Assembly (NCBI GenBank): GCA_044222225.1
Contig: JBGANR010000014.1
Span: 1-64,000 of the forward strand
Direction of reading: 5' to 3'
DNA length: 64,000 bases
Origin: JBGANR01 sp044222225
GTDB taxonomy: Bacteria > Actinomycetota > Actinomycetes > Mycobacteriales > Mycobacteriaceae
Of the stretch, positions 17,316-27,071 are shown in pieces. Position 1 is the stretch's first letter. Each line of letters begins with the position of its first letter. Position numbers and translations under genes: made by a program. The notes below the pieces were generated by a model. It was not told the DNA's origin. It searched no databases and was given only the letters and a program-made list of their open reading frames with translations.

Positions 17316-20300
17316 ATGGACCGTCCGACCCCGGACGCCCGCCCGGCCTACGCGGGCGGGCCGTGGGGCCGCAGCATCCTCGGCAGACGCCCGAGGATGC
17401 CGAACCGCAGCGATCACCGGGTGAACGACCGGACGGAGCCGACCGAGCCGCGCAGCCGGGTGCAGCCGGGCGATCCGACCAAGCCGCGCAGCCGGGTGTA
17501 GCCGGGCGATCCGACGGGCCGCGTCCCGCGGGCGACCGCCCGGAGCGACCCGCGTCGGGCCGTTCTGATGTTCCACACGGTTCCGACACCCCGCACCGTT
17601 CCGACCGGCCCCGTCTCGACGACGCCCGCGGCCCTGACGAGCGGCGCCCCGACGGGCCTCGTCCCGGCGATGCGCGACATCCCGCCGGGAGACCAGCCCC
17701 AACACCCGGCCGACGTGAGCACCCCGATCGGCTGCAGACCGCCGGCCCACCCCCGAACGCCGATCGGCCGCGGAACGCCCACGGCCCGCGGCCGCCGGTG
17801 AACCAGCCGTCACCCGAGCGTCGGCCCGCCGCACGCCCACCCGCTGGCGGTCAGCCGGTCGGCGGTCAGCCGGTCGACGGTTCGCCCGCCACACACCCTG
17901 CCGGCCATTCACCCGCCGCGCGTCCTGCCGGCGATCCACCGGCCGATCGTTCGCCCGCGGACGCTCCGCCGGTCGACCGTCCTGCCGTCGACCCGCAGCA
18001 GCAGAGACCGCGACAGCAGGGACAGGTACCGGATCAGCCGAGGCAGCCACGCGACCAGGCGCCGAGGCACGACGGAGCACCGCCTGCCCGCCCGACACCG
18101 CGACGCGACGGAGCACCCCCGGCCCACCCGGCACCGAGGCACGGCGGACCACCGCCGCGTCGGCACGGACGTCAGGCCCCCGATCGCGAGCGCGGCGCGG
18201 AACCGCAACCGCGTTGGGCTCCGCCCACCGCCCATGCCGCCGGCGAGGCGGCGCCGTCACGTCGGCGGCCCGACCCCACTCCGCCGGGCCCCGTCGTCAC
18301 TCCGCCGGGCGCCTCCGTCACCCCGCCGGGCCCCACCGTCGCGCCGCCGGGCCTCGCCCCGCCGGGCGCCTCCGTCACCCCGCCGGGCCCCGCCGCCACT
18401 CCAACGGGCTCGCCGGGTCCACTGCGCGCGACGCCCGCCGGGCCCCCCGGCTCCCGACGCCGTCCTGGTCCCCGACGCCCGTCCGCACCGACACCGGCCA
18501 GCGCCGTGACAGCTGCCCAGAGCCCCGTCCGGGAGAACGACCCGCCTCCGTCGGGCGTCGCGACCGCGGCGAAGACGGATAAGGCGCACGACGCCACCCA
18601 GGGCCAGTCCGACGACAGTGTGGTGCGCGCCAGCGGTTCGATCGCCTTCGCGACGCTCATCTCTCGGATCACGGGCTTTCTCCGCACGATCCTCACGGCG
18701 GCGATCCTCGGTGGCGCCGTCGCCTCGTCGTTCCAGGCCGCCTACTCGCTGCCGAGCATGGTCAGCCAGGTGGTCCTCGAGGCGGTGCTGACGGCGATCA
18801 TCATCCCCGTTCTCGTCCGCGCCGAATCCGAAGACGAGGACAAGGGGCAAGGGTTCACCGACAGGATCTTCACCCTGGCGCTGACCACCCTCTCCATCGC
18901 GACGATCATCGCCGTGGCCTGCGCACCGTTGCTGACGCTGCTCAACCTCGGCGAGGGCAAGGTCAACCGCGACCTGTCGACGGCCTTCGCCTATCTCCTC
19001 CTTCCCGAAGTGCTTTTCTACGGCATGTCCGCGCTGTTCATCGCCGTCCTCAACATGCGCGGCGCGTTCAAACCGGGCGCATGGGCGCCGGTGCTCAACA
19101 ACGTCGTGCAGATCAGCACGCTCGTCGCGTTCCTGGTCGTGCCGGGCGAGATCACGCTCGATCCGGTCCGGCTGAGCGACCCGAAGATCCTCGTTCTCGG
19201 CGTCGGCACGACGCTCGGCGTTGTGCTTCAGTGCCTCATTCTCGTGCCGGCGATGCGCAAGGCCGGGGTTCGGTTGCGGTTGCGGTGGGGGCTCGACGCG
19301 CGTCTGAAGAAGTTCGGCGCGATGGCGGGCGCGATCGTCATGTACGTCGCCGTGCTGCAGGTCGGCTTCTTCATCACCTACCGGATCGCATCGGCGGCGG
19401 CCGAGTGGGCCGTCGCCGTCTACGCGTACCACTGGCAGCTTCTGCAACTCCCGTACGGCGTTCTCGGCGTCACGATCCTCACGACGATCATGCCGCGGCT
19501 GTCCCGCAACGCCGCCGCCGACGACACCGAGGCGGTCGTCGACGACATGTCCCTGGCGACCCGCCTGACGATGGTCTCCCTCGTTCCGGTCGTCGCCTAC
19601 ATGACGTTCTTCGGTGGAGCCATCGCCCTCACTCTCTTCAATTTCGGACGCTTCGAGGAGGCCCCCGAACTCGGCATGCTGCTGACGTGGGGCGCGTTCA
19701 CCCTCATCCCGTACTCGATGACGCTCGTCCAACTCCGCGTCTTCTACGCCAGAGAAGACGCGTGGACGCCTACGTTCATGACCGTCGGCATCACCGTCGT
19801 CAAGGTCGCACTGTCCTATCTCGGACCGGTGCTCTTCGACGACCCGGCGAGGATCGCCGCATGGCTCGCCTTCTCCAACGGCGTCGGATACTTCGTCGGA
19901 GCGATCGTCGGCCACCTCCTTCTCCGGCGGCGCCTCGGGGCGTTCCGGATGACGAACGTCGGCCGCACCATCGTGCCGACCCTCGTGGCGTCGGTCGTCT
20001 GCATGGCCGTCGTCTGGGCCGTCGCCGAGTTCTCCGGACTCGGCCCCGCAGCGCTTCGGAACGGCCCGCTGACGTCCGCTGCCTACGTCGGCTTCACGGC
20101 GATCATCGGCCTCGGCATGGTGTACACGGCGTTGACGCTCGCCCGGGTCCCCGACGTGGTGTCCGTCGGCCTCGCCGTTCGACGCGTGCTCGGCCGCGTC
20201 ATCCCGAGACTGGCGCCCCCCGCCCGGACTCCGGCCGAAGCCGACGAACGACCGCTGCTCACCGTCGAGGTCGGGGGCACCCCCGAAGGCGGTGGGGTCC

Positions 20301-22111
20301 CGTACGCTGGCCAGGTCGAGGTCCTGCAGCGCTACGACGACTCCACGGCGAGCTGGCAGACCTACTCGGTGCACAGTGGCGGCGCCGTCGGTCGTCTGGG
20401 CTCCGCCGCAGCGCCCGAACCACGCAGCCTGCGCCATCGGATGAAGGGGGGTACGGCGATGAACGGTGCGCCGCATGGTCCCCGCCGCGACAGCGGCGAC
20501 CCAGCCGCCGGCCGAAGCGGCGAGCCGGCATCCGGCCGCGGCGCCATCGCGCCCGGACAACAGCCCACCGACATCGACCCGCCCGAGCCCGTGTTCCGCG
20601 GACCGCGACTCGTCCCGGGCGCATCGGTCGCCGGCGGCCGCTACCGGCTTCTGTCGCGGCACGGCGGTGCCCGCGGTCTGCAGTTCTGGCAGGCCCGCGA
20701 CCTCAATCTCGACCGAGACGTCGCGCTGACGTTCGTCGACGCCGAGCAGCGCGCTCCGCGTCCGGCGGTGGGGGAGCGACCGTCGGTCCGCGGAGCCGGC
20801 CCGCAGTCCGTCCTGTCCCGGACCCTCCGCCTCGGACGTATCGACTCGCCGGGCCTCGCTCGCGTCCTCGACGTCGTCCGTGGCAGCTCGGGCGGCATCG
20901 TCGTCAGCGAATGGGTGCCTGGGTCACCGCTCGCCGCCGTCACCCCGACCCATCCGTCGCCCGTCGCCGCCGCGCGAGCCGTGCGCGGCCTCGCGAAGGC
21001 CGCCGAGTCGGCCCATCGCGCCGGCGTCCCGCTGTCCGTCGACCATCCCGACCGCATCCGGATCAGCGTCGACGGCAACGCCGTCCTCGCTTTCCCCGGC
21101 TCGCTCGAAGGCGACGGCAACGAGACCGATGTCCGTGGCATCGGAGCCGTCCTGTACGCCCTGCTCACCGCGCGCTGGCCGCTCGCACCTAGCGCGAGCC
21201 GGCTCGCGACGTCGACCACGGACGACGAGGATCGTCAGGTCGGCGGCATCCCCATCGCCCACCCGGCGAAGGACTCGACGGTGCCCGCGAACCCCCGTAC
21301 CGAGAATCCGGCGATTCCGTACGAGATCGCCGAGGTCGCATGGCGCGCGCTCGCCGGGGAAGGCGGAATCCGGACGGCCGCAGCGATCGCTCACGTCCTC
21401 GATCAGGTGAGCGTCGCCGACGATCGCACGGAACTCATCCCCGCCGCCCGACCTGCCGGTGCCACGGTCGCACCGGCAGGCAGGCCGCGGGAGACGTCTC
21501 CCGCCGAGTCGCGCCGTCACACGAAGAAGGCGGCGATCACCGTCGGCGCGATCCTGCTCGCCGTCCTCCTCGTCGCAGCGACGCTCGTGTTCCTGCTCAG
21601 CGACGGAGACGAGAGCCGAAACAACCCCGGCACCTTCTTCGGCGGCTCGTCCAGCACCGAGGCTCCGAAGTCCAACACACCGGCCCTCGCCGCTTTCACG
21701 GACGTCCGACTCGTCCCCAGCGGTTCGGAGCCGACGGCGAATCTGACGAACATCATCAGCGGTCGAGCCCCCGCGTGGCGCACGTTCAACTACCGGGGCG
21801 ACCCCGCGTTCGGCGGCGAGAAGACCGGCACCGGGGTGCTGCTGATACTCCGCGAACCGACAGCCGTGACCGCCGTGACGATCCGGACGCCGACACCCGG
21901 GATCGACGTCGAGATCCGCAGCATGCCGAGCGAAGACGCCGGGTTCTCCGGATCGACACGGCTCGCGCAGAGCCGCTTGACGCAGGAGTCGACGACGCTT
22001 GCCGTCTCCACCGGTCCCATCCGTCACGTTCTCATCTGGATCACCACCCTTTCTCAAGTCTCCGACGGCAGCTACCAGGCCGGGATCACTCAGGTCACAG
22101 CCACCGCCTGA
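17312..22111 (+). CDS. murJ: MurJ lipid II flippase with pseudokinase and extracellular domains
   Basis: A 1599-aa fused protein like M. tuberculosis MviN (Rv3910) but longer. About 1-430 is Pro/Arg-rich, low-complexity and probably cytoplasmic. About 430-960 is the MurJ flippase (SGSIAFATLISRITGFLRT start, about 14 TM), which moves lipid II across the membrane. About 1100-1390 is a protein-kinase-like domain (GGRYRLLSRHGG), a pseudokinase because the VAIK lysine is replaced (VALTFV) and no HRD/DFG is seen. A TM helix at about 1406-1430 leads to a C-terminal extracellular domain. In mycobacteria the pseudokinase is phosphorylated and binds FhaA. A possible internal RBS (AAGGGGGG) precedes an in-frame ATG at 20459. 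Confidence 0.9.
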   Translation: MNGPSDPGRPPGLRGRAVGPQHPRQTPEDAEPQRSPGERPDGADRAAQPGAAGRSDQAAQPGVAGRSDGPRPAGDRPERPASGRSDVPHGSDTPHRSDRPRLDDARGPDERRPDGPRPGDARHPAGRPAPTPGRREHPDRLQTAGPPPNADRPRNAHGPRPPVNQPSPERRPAARPPAGGQPVGGQPVDGSPATHPAGHSPAARPAGDPPADRSPADAPPVDRPAVDPQQQRPRQQGQVPDQPRQPRDQAPRHDGAPPARPTPRRDGAPPAHPAPRHGGPPPRRHGRQAPDRERGAEPQPRWAPPTAHAAGEAAPSRRRPDPTPPGPVVTPPGASVTPPGPTVAPPGLAPPGASVTPPGPAATPTGSPGPLRATPAGPPGSRRRPGPRRPSAPTPASAVTAAQSPVRENDPPPSGVATAAKTDKAHDATQGQSDDSVVRASGSIAFATLISRITGFLRTILTAAILGGAVASSFQAAYSLPSMVSQVVLEAVLTAIIIPVLVRAESEDEDKGQGFTDRIFTLALTTLSIATIIAVACAPLLTLLNLGEGKVNRDLSTAFAYLLLPEVLFYGMSALFIAVLNMRGAFKPGAWAPVLNNVVQISTLVAFLVVPGEITLDPVRLSDPKILVLGVGTTLGVVLQCLILVPAMRKAGVRLRLRWGLDARLKKFGAMAGAIVMYVAVLQVGFFITYRIASAAAEWAVAVYAYHWQLLQLPYGVLGVTILTTIMPRLSRNAAADDTEAVVDDMSLATRLTMVSLVPVVAYMTFFGGAIALTLFNFGRFEEAPELGMLLTWGAFTLIPYSMTLVQLRVFYAREDAWTPTFMTVGITVVKVALSYLGPVLFDDPARIAAWLAFSNGVGYFVGAIVGHLLLRRRLGAFRMTNVGRTIVPTLVASVVCMAVVWAVAEFSGLGPAALRNGPLTSAAYVGFTAIIGLGMVYTALTLARVPDVVSVGLAVRRVLGRVIPRLAPPARTPAEADERPLLTVEVGGTPEGGGVPYAGQVEVLQRYDDSTASWQTYSVHSGGAVGRLGSAAAPEPRSLRHRMKGGTAMNGAPHGPRRDSGDPAAGRSGEPASGRGAIAPGQQPTDIDPPEPVFRGPRLVPGASVAGGRYRLLSRHGGARGLQFWQARDLNLDRDVALTFVDAEQRAPRPAVGERPSVRGAGPQSVLSRTLRLGRIDSPGLARVLDVVRGSSGGIVVSEWVPGSPLAAVTPTHPSPVAAARAVRGLAKAAESAHRAGVPLSVDHPDRIRISVDGNAVLAFPGSLEGDGNETDVRGIGAVLYALLTARWPLAPSASRLATSTTDDEDRQVGGIPIAHPAKDSTVPANPRTENPAIPYEIAEVAWRALAGEGGIRTAAAIAHVLDQVSVADDRTELIPAARPAGATVAPAGRPRETSPAESRRHTKKAAITVGAILLAVLLVAATLVFLLSDGDESRNNPGTFFGGSSSTEAPKSNTPALAAFTDVRLVPSGSEPTANLTNIISGRAPAWRTFNYRGDPAFGGEKTGTGVLLILREPTAVTAVTIRTPTPGIDVEIRSMPSEDAGFSGSTRLAQSRLTQESTTLAVSTGPIRHVLIWITTLSQVSDGSYQAGITQVTATA

Positions 22112-22421
22112 CCTCGATCTGACCGGTCCCGACCGGCACCCATGTACTTGGACGCATCGACGGGGCCGGCGGTTCCCCGTCACGCCGACATTCTGGCGGG
22201 ACGCCTCTCCGAATCAGCCGCGGAGCACGTGCCTCGACGGGCCCACGCAGCGCACCCTCATCCGGAACTCGACCGTTTTGTCGATCTGAGCATGAGCCAG
22301 CCAGCTGCTTAGACGCAGCCCAGACGCATTCGGTTCCATTTCTCCGCGAACTTCCCACCACAATGTGAAACTTGCCCGGATCTCTATCGCAGCTCTGAAT
22401 GTCGGTCTAACGTGCCTTGTC
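22112..22421. other. murJ-sigM intergenic region
   Basis: A 310-bp gap of lower GC than its neighbours. It presumably holds the sigM promoter, but I could not place a convincing GGAAC / CGTC ECF promoter pair by eye. I see no gene, RNA or repeat. Confidence 0.5.
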
Positions 22422-23075
22422 ATGTCCGAATCCACTCTCGTCGGGGCGACGGATGCGGAACTGCTCGCGGCACATGTCGCGGGACACCGAGACGCTTTCG
22501 CAATGCTCGTGCGGCGGCACATCGGTTACCTCATGGCCGTCGCCCTCCGTTCAACTCACTGCCTCGAAGACGCCGAAGACGCTGTCCAGGAGGCCCTCCA
22601 TCGAGCTCACCGACAAGCCGCGCGGTTCCGCTCGGATGCCAAGGTCACGAGCTGGCTTCACCGCATCGTGGTGAACTCGTGTCTGGATCTCATCCGCCGC
22701 AACCGCTCACGGGCCGTCGTGCCACTCGCCGATCGCGATCAGATCGCTGCTCTCAACGACCCGATCGACGAGCGGCTGAACGCGATGGTCATCAACGACG
22801 CGGTGGCGCAGTTGCCACCCGATCAGCGCGACGTCGTGCGCCTCCTCATCATCGAAGGCCGTTCCGTCGCCGCGGTGGCCGAGATCCTCGGCATCCCCAC
22901 CGGCACCGTCAAGAGCCGCGCAGCCCGTGGCCGGCGGCGATTGATGGGAAGCCTGGGCGTCTTACGGCCGAATCACATCGAAGGGGAACCACCGACGCCC
23001 GAACCGCGTCCAAGTAAGGGGACGAAGAGGCCGACGGAACGTCCTGACTCCCGAACAGAGGCCCGGGAGATGTGA
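22422..23075 (+). CDS. sigM: ECF RNA polymerase sigma factor SigM
   Basis: A 217-aa ECF sigma factor. Region 2 is at about 20-85 (DAFAMLVRRHIGYLMAVAL, EDAEDAVQEAL) and region 4 at about 130-185 (LPPDQRDVVRLLIIEG, VAEILGIPTGTVKSRAARGRRRL). I chose the ATG at 22422 (MSESTLVG); an in-frame start at 22365 would add 19 unlike residues. The stop overlaps a GTG of the anti-sigma frame. Order sigM, anti-sigM, trxB, trxA is as in mycobacteria, where SigM acts in long-term stress and in control of surface proteins. Confidence 0.9.
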   Translation: MSESTLVGATDAELLAAHVAGHRDAFAMLVRRHIGYLMAVALRSTHCLEDAEDAVQEALHRAHRQAARFRSDAKVTSWLHRIVVNSCLDLIRRNRSRAVVPLADRDQIAALNDPIDERLNAMVINDAVAQLPPDQRDVVRLLIIEGRSVAAVAEILGIPTGTVKSRAARGRRRLMGSLGVLRPNHIEGEPPTPEPRPSKGTKRPTERPDSRTEAREM

Positions 23076-23104
23076 AGGCAGACAGACGAAAGGAGGAAAC
23101 CGAC

Positions 23105-24034
23105 ATGGACGACGGCGTCACCGACGGCGACCTCGCGAGCAGAATGGCAGAGCTGTACACCGAGGTCGTCGACGGTCTGGCAGGCATCCCGGTCGCCGGG
23201 TTCACCGAGACGCCGCCCGACGGAGTAGACGTCTCAGCCGCGACCTGGCGACGTTGGCGGTCCGCACTGCAGGATCCCGAATGCCGCCGTCTGATCCTCG
23301 CACTCTCGGAGATCGACGCCGCCCTCCGCGCGGTCGATCCCGATCTCGACGTCGACGTCACGACCGCAGACGAACCGGATCGCCGACGGCGACCGTCGCC
23401 GGTGACGAGGATCTCGGTTCTTCCTGGCGAGACCCGGCACGTCGACGCGACCTCGGGCCTGCCGGTCCGCCCGATCCCTTCGCCGGCCGTGGGCGCGTCG
23501 CAACTACGTACACAGACCGGCAGGCGTCCCGGAGGAATCGTGGCCGAGAAGGCGAGCCGCTTGCAGTTGCTCGCCGGCGCAGTCGCCTTCAGCGCTCTAG
23601 GACTGGCCGCGACGCTGCTTCTCATGTCCGACCCCCTGTCGCCGAGGGCCCCGGACACCGGAGGAACGGCCATGTCATCGACCGTCCAGATGCCTTATTC
23701 GCCGCCATTCGGGAGCACTGCCGTGCCGAGCTCTCCGACGCCACGTTCGGGTGCGCCACCGGCATCCGGATCCGACGCCACGCTGCTCACGGCCCTCGGC
23801 CGGCGGGACCATACCCTCGTCGATCTTCCCGGTTGCCTCACCGCCAACGGCGCGTCGCCCTCGCGCGTCGTCGGCGTCACCCGGATACGCGGACCCGACC
23901 GACCCGACGCCGTCGTCATCCTGCTGACGACGGACCGGATCGGCAGGTTCTCCGCGCTCGTCGTAGGGCCGACCTGCGGACGCGACGACCCAGCACTCGT
24001 CGAGCGGCGCATGATCGGGGAACAACCACCCTAG
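23105..24034 (+). CDS. anti-sigma-M factor (RsmA-like)
   Basis: A 309-aa membrane protein in the Rv3912 position, expected to hold SigM inactive at the membrane. The N-terminal about 150 residues are cytoplasmic with the putative sigma-binding part, one membrane helix lies at about 153-180 (LQLLAGAVAFSALGLAATLLLM), and the rest is extracytoplasmic and Ser/Pro-rich. I chose the ATG at 23105 because an excellent AAGGAGG RBS lies 9-15 bp upstream; an in-frame GTG at 23072 overlapping the sigM stop has none. Confidence 0.82.
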   Translation: MDDGVTDGDLASRMAELYTEVVDGLAGIPVAGFTETPPDGVDVSAATWRRWRSALQDPECRRLILALSEIDAALRAVDPDLDVDVTTADEPDRRRRPSPVTRISVLPGETRHVDATSGLPVRPIPSPAVGASQLRTQTGRRPGGIVAEKASRLQLLAGAVAFSALGLAATLLLMSDPLSPRAPDTGGTAMSSTVQMPYSPPFGSTAVPSSPTPRSGAPPASGSDATLLTALGRRDHTLVDLPGCLTANGASPSRVVGVTRIRGPDRPDAVVILLTTDRIGRFSALVVGPTCGRDDPALVERRMIGEQPP

Positions 24035-24098
24035 GCTTGTCGTTGACCTCTCCGTCGGTCGATCGCCGACGCGTACCCGCAAGGAGTCCTGCACGCAC

Positions 24099-25061
24099 AT
24101 GTCCGACGACACGATCCACGACGTCATCATCATCGGCTCCGGACCTGCCGGTTACACCGCAGCGGTGTATGCGGCTCGTGCTGAACTCAAGCCACTCGTC
24201 TTCGAAGGCGTCGAATTCGGCGGTGCGCTGATGACGACGACCGAGGTCGAGAACTTCCCGGGTTTCCGCGAGGGCATCCAGGGCCCCGCCCTCATGGACG
24301 AGATGCGGGAGCAGGCCATCCGCTTCGGCGCTGACCTCCGCATGGACGAGGTCGACGCGATTCGCCTCGATGGAGATGTCAAGGAGGTAGAGGTCGCGGG
24401 CGACGTCTACCGCGCACGGGCCGTCATCCTCGCGATGGGTGCGGCCGCGCGTTATCTCGGCGTCGCAGGTGAGCAGGAGTTCCTCGGCCGCGGCGTCTCC
24501 GCGTGCGCCACGTGCGACGGCTTCTTCTTCAAGGATCAGGACATCGCCGTCGTCGGCGGCGGCGATTCGGCGATGGAGGAGGCGACGTTCCTCACCAAGT
24601 TCGCCAGGTCCGTCACGATCATTCATCGGCGCGAGGAGTTCCGGGCCTCCCGCATCATGCTCGACCGCGCTCGAAACAACGAGAAGATCCGCTTCCTCAC
24701 CAACACCGGCGTCACCGAGGTGCACGGCTCCGGAACGGTCACGTCGCTCGACATCGTCGACACCGTGACGGGGGAGACCGGCAGCCTCAACGTGACCGGC
24801 TTGTTCGTCGCCGTCGGCCACGATCCGCGTAGCGCACTCGTCGCAGGCCAGATCGATCTCGACGAGGACGGCTACGTCCGCGTCCAGGGGCGTACCACCT
24901 ACACCTCTCGGTCCGGCGTCTTCGCCGCGGGCGACCTCGTCGACCACACCTATCGGCAAGCGATCACCGCGGCCGGCAGCGGTTGCGCGGCTGCGATCGA
25001 CGCCGAGCGTTGGCTCGCCGAACGTCACGACGCCGTCGCCTCGACGGCCGTCCACGCCTGA
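24099..25061 (+). CDS. trxB: thioredoxin-disulfide reductase
   Basis: A 320-aa FAD/NADPH flavoenzyme that reduces thioredoxin. It has the FAD site GSGPAGYTAAVYAA (13-26), the redox-active CATC (about 136-139), the NADPH motif GGGDSAMEEA, and the C-terminal FAD contact GVFAAGDLVD. An AAGGAG RBS lies 12 bp before the ATG. It lies 64 bp after the anti-sigma gene and 37 bp before trxA, so it is probably co-transcribed with trxA. Confidence 0.95.
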   Translation: MSDDTIHDVIIIGSGPAGYTAAVYAARAELKPLVFEGVEFGGALMTTTEVENFPGFREGIQGPALMDEMREQAIRFGADLRMDEVDAIRLDGDVKEVEVAGDVYRARAVILAMGAAARYLGVAGEQEFLGRGVSACATCDGFFFKDQDIAVVGGGDSAMEEATFLTKFARSVTIIHRREEFRASRIMLDRARNNEKIRFLTNTGVTEVHGSGTVTSLDIVDTVTGETGSLNVTGLFVAVGHDPRSALVAGQIDLDEDGYVRVQGRTTYTSRSGVFAAGDLVDHTYRQAITAAGSGCAAAIDAERWLAERHDAVASTAVHA

Positions 25062-25098
25062 CCGGCGAAGCCGGACCAGCCCCACCGAAAGGACTGAC

Positions 25099-25428
25099 AT
25101 GGCGACTTTTGCCATCACTGACGACACCTTCGAGGACGTCATCGCGACGTCCGACAAGCCGGTGCTCGTCGACTTCTGGGCCGACTGGTGCGGTCCGTGC
25201 AAGATGATCGCGCCGGTACTGGAGCAGGTGTCCGAACAGCACGCGGACAAACTGTCGATCGCCAAGATCGACGTCGTCGACAATCCACAGGCACCCGAGC
25301 GCTACCAGGTGCTCAAGATGCCGACGTTGCTGCTGTTCAACGAGGGCAAGCTCGTCAAACGCCTCAGCGGCGCGATGAGCAAGCAACGCCTCCTCAAGGA
25401 GCTGTCACCGGTCGTCGGGCCGCTCTAG
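25099..25428 (+). CDS. trxA: thioredoxin
   Basis: A 109-aa cytoplasmic disulfide reductant with the WCGPC active site (Cys31, Cys34) and the cis-Pro motif KMPTLLLF. It is the partner of the adjacent TrxB. A GAAAGGA RBS precedes the ATG. A hairpin follows the stop. Confidence 0.95.
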   Translation: MATFAITDDTFEDVIATSDKPVLVDFWADWCGPCKMIAPVLEQVSEQHADKLSIAKIDVVDNPQAPERYQVLKMPTLLLFNEGKLVKRLSGAMSKQRLLKELSPVVGPL

Positions 25429-25436
25429 CCCGTGTG

Positions 25437-25473
25437 CCGTTCCGGCGGGGCCTTCGCGGTCCGGCCGGAACGG
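25437..25473 (+). terminator. hairpin after trxA
   Basis: CCGTTCCGGC at 25437-25446 pairs perfectly with GCCGGAACGG at 25464-25473 (17-nt loop), starting 9 bp after the trxA stop. There is no T tract. The rest of the 289-bp gap to cwlM shows nothing certain; TAGACT at about 25572 is a possible -10. Confidence 0.5.
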
Positions 25474-25717
25474 TGCCGCCCGGTTGCCGAGCAGATTCAG
25501 CCGCGCGCGACGTCCAGGCTCTCGACACTCCGGCATTACGTGTATTTCGATCTCGTTCGTTTCCGAGCCGGTAGACTCATCGCGGATCCACTGGCCGTCG
25601 GCTCAAGCTACAACGATGACGACGCGGCCACGGTGTCGTCTGGTTGGCCCTCTCAGGTCGTACCTGAGACACTGGACGGCAGTGTGTTCACGAGGGCGAT
25701 CGGTCGAAAGGGGCCTC

Positions 25718-26872
25718 ATGGCGGTGCTTCAGCGTGGCGATTCCGGGCCCGGCGTCGCTGAAATCCGCTCGATTCTCATCGCGCAACGACTGCTCGACGA
25801 TCGTGGGCAATCCTCCATGCGGGGGCGGCATCGCCCCGACGGGCACGGCCCTGACGCCACGTTCGACTCCACCATGGAGTGGGCGATCAAGGAGTTTCAG
25901 CAGCAGCGAGGTCTCATCGTCGACGGTGTCGTGGGCGAGGAGACCTATCGCGCGCTTCACGAGGCCAGCTACCGTTTCGGCGCACGCAATCTGCTGTTCC
26001 GCGCCAACCAGCCGATGCACGGTGATGACGTCTCCACGCTTCAGTCGCGGTTGCTCAACCTCGGCTTCTACACCGGTCGCATCGACGGGGCCTTCGGGCC
26101 GTCGACACATACCGCTCTCGTCACCTACCAGCGCGAGTTCGGTCTCGTACCGGACGGCATCTGCGGGCCCGATACGCTTCGCGCGATCGGCCGCATCCCA
26201 CCGCGCGCCAGCGGTGGTTCGCCCCATGCGATCCGCGAGCACGAGTACATGCGAGATTCCGGACCGAGACTGTCCGGCAAACGCGTCATCGTCGATCCCG
26301 GCCTCGGACCGGCCGGTAGTCCACTCACTCAGTTCGGTGGCGACGTCCTCTGGGACATCGCCACAAGGCTCGAGGGCCGGATGGCCGCCGCCGGCATGGA
26401 GACGTATTTCTCTCGCGGCCGCGATCAGTTCCCGACCGAGTCCCAGCGTGCGAACTTCGCCAACTCGCTGGACGCCGATCTGCTGATCTCCCTGCGTGTG
26501 GCGGCGTTTCCGAATCCTCGTGCACGCGGAGTCGCGACCTTCCACTTCGGCAACCGGCACGGATCGAGCTCGGCCGTCGGCGAATCCTTGGCTCAGTACA
26601 TCCAGCGAGAGATCGTCGCCCGCACCGGCATGCAGGACTGCCGCTGGCACCCCGGGACCTGGGACATCCTCCGGCTCACCCAGATGGCGACCGTGCAGAT
26701 CGACGTCGGCTACGTCACCAACGACGACGACGTCCACCTGCTGTCCGACCCCGGCGTCCGCGACGACATCGCGATGGGCATTCTCGCCGCAGTCAAGCGC
26801 ACCTTCCTCCTCGGCAAAGACGACCAGCCGACAGGCACCTACACCTTCGCGGACCTGCTTGCCGGGGGCTGA
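25718..26872 (+). CDS. cwlM: CwlM: peptidoglycan-amidase-like regulator
   Basis: A 384-aa protein matching mycobacterial CwlM. Two peptidoglycan-binding-like repeats come first (about 1-75, ending FQQQRGLIVDGVVGEETYRAL, and about 85-155, LGFYTGRIDGAFG ... YQREFGLVPDGICGP), then an amidase_3 fold. The first zinc-ligand motif, normally DPGHGG, reads DPGLGP, so the His is missing and amidase activity is unlikely. In mycobacteria CwlM is a cytoplasmic phosphoprotein that activates MurA; the same role is inferred here. There is no signal peptide. The ATG at 25718 has an AAAGGGG RBS, and longer in-frame extensions lack one. Confidence 0.88.
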   Translation: MAVLQRGDSGPGVAEIRSILIAQRLLDDRGQSSMRGRHRPDGHGPDATFDSTMEWAIKEFQQQRGLIVDGVVGEETYRALHEASYRFGARNLLFRANQPMHGDDVSTLQSRLLNLGFYTGRIDGAFGPSTHTALVTYQREFGLVPDGICGPDTLRAIGRIPPRASGGSPHAIREHEYMRDSGPRLSGKRVIVDPGLGPAGSPLTQFGGDVLWDIATRLEGRMAAAGMETYFSRGRDQFPTESQRANFANSLDADLLISLRVAAFPNPRARGVATFHFGNRHGSSSAVGESLAQYIQREIVARTGMQDCRWHPGTWDILRLTQMATVQIDVGYVTNDDDVHLLSDPGVRDDIAMGILAAVKRTFLLGKDDQPTGTYTFADLLAGG

Positions 26873-27055
26873 CACGCCGCCGTCGCTCTAACGAAACAGC
26901 TATCGCTCGTCGCGCGCCGCGGTGCCGATCACGCGGACGTTCACCGACGGCGGGTACCGTCCGCTTCTGTTTGGTGGTCGACTGGCGCCAGCGCTGACGG
27001 ATCGGCGGCTGAGTGTCCACGTCTCGAAGTGGCGACCCAAGCCGCTGCAAGGCTG

Positions 27056-27071
27056 TGTTTCACGTGGAACA
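27056..27071. promoter_or_regulatory. parS site 1
   Basis: TGTTTCACGTGGAACA, the ParB-binding consensus allowing the usual one-base asymmetry, 184 bp after cwlM. Confidence 0.88.
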
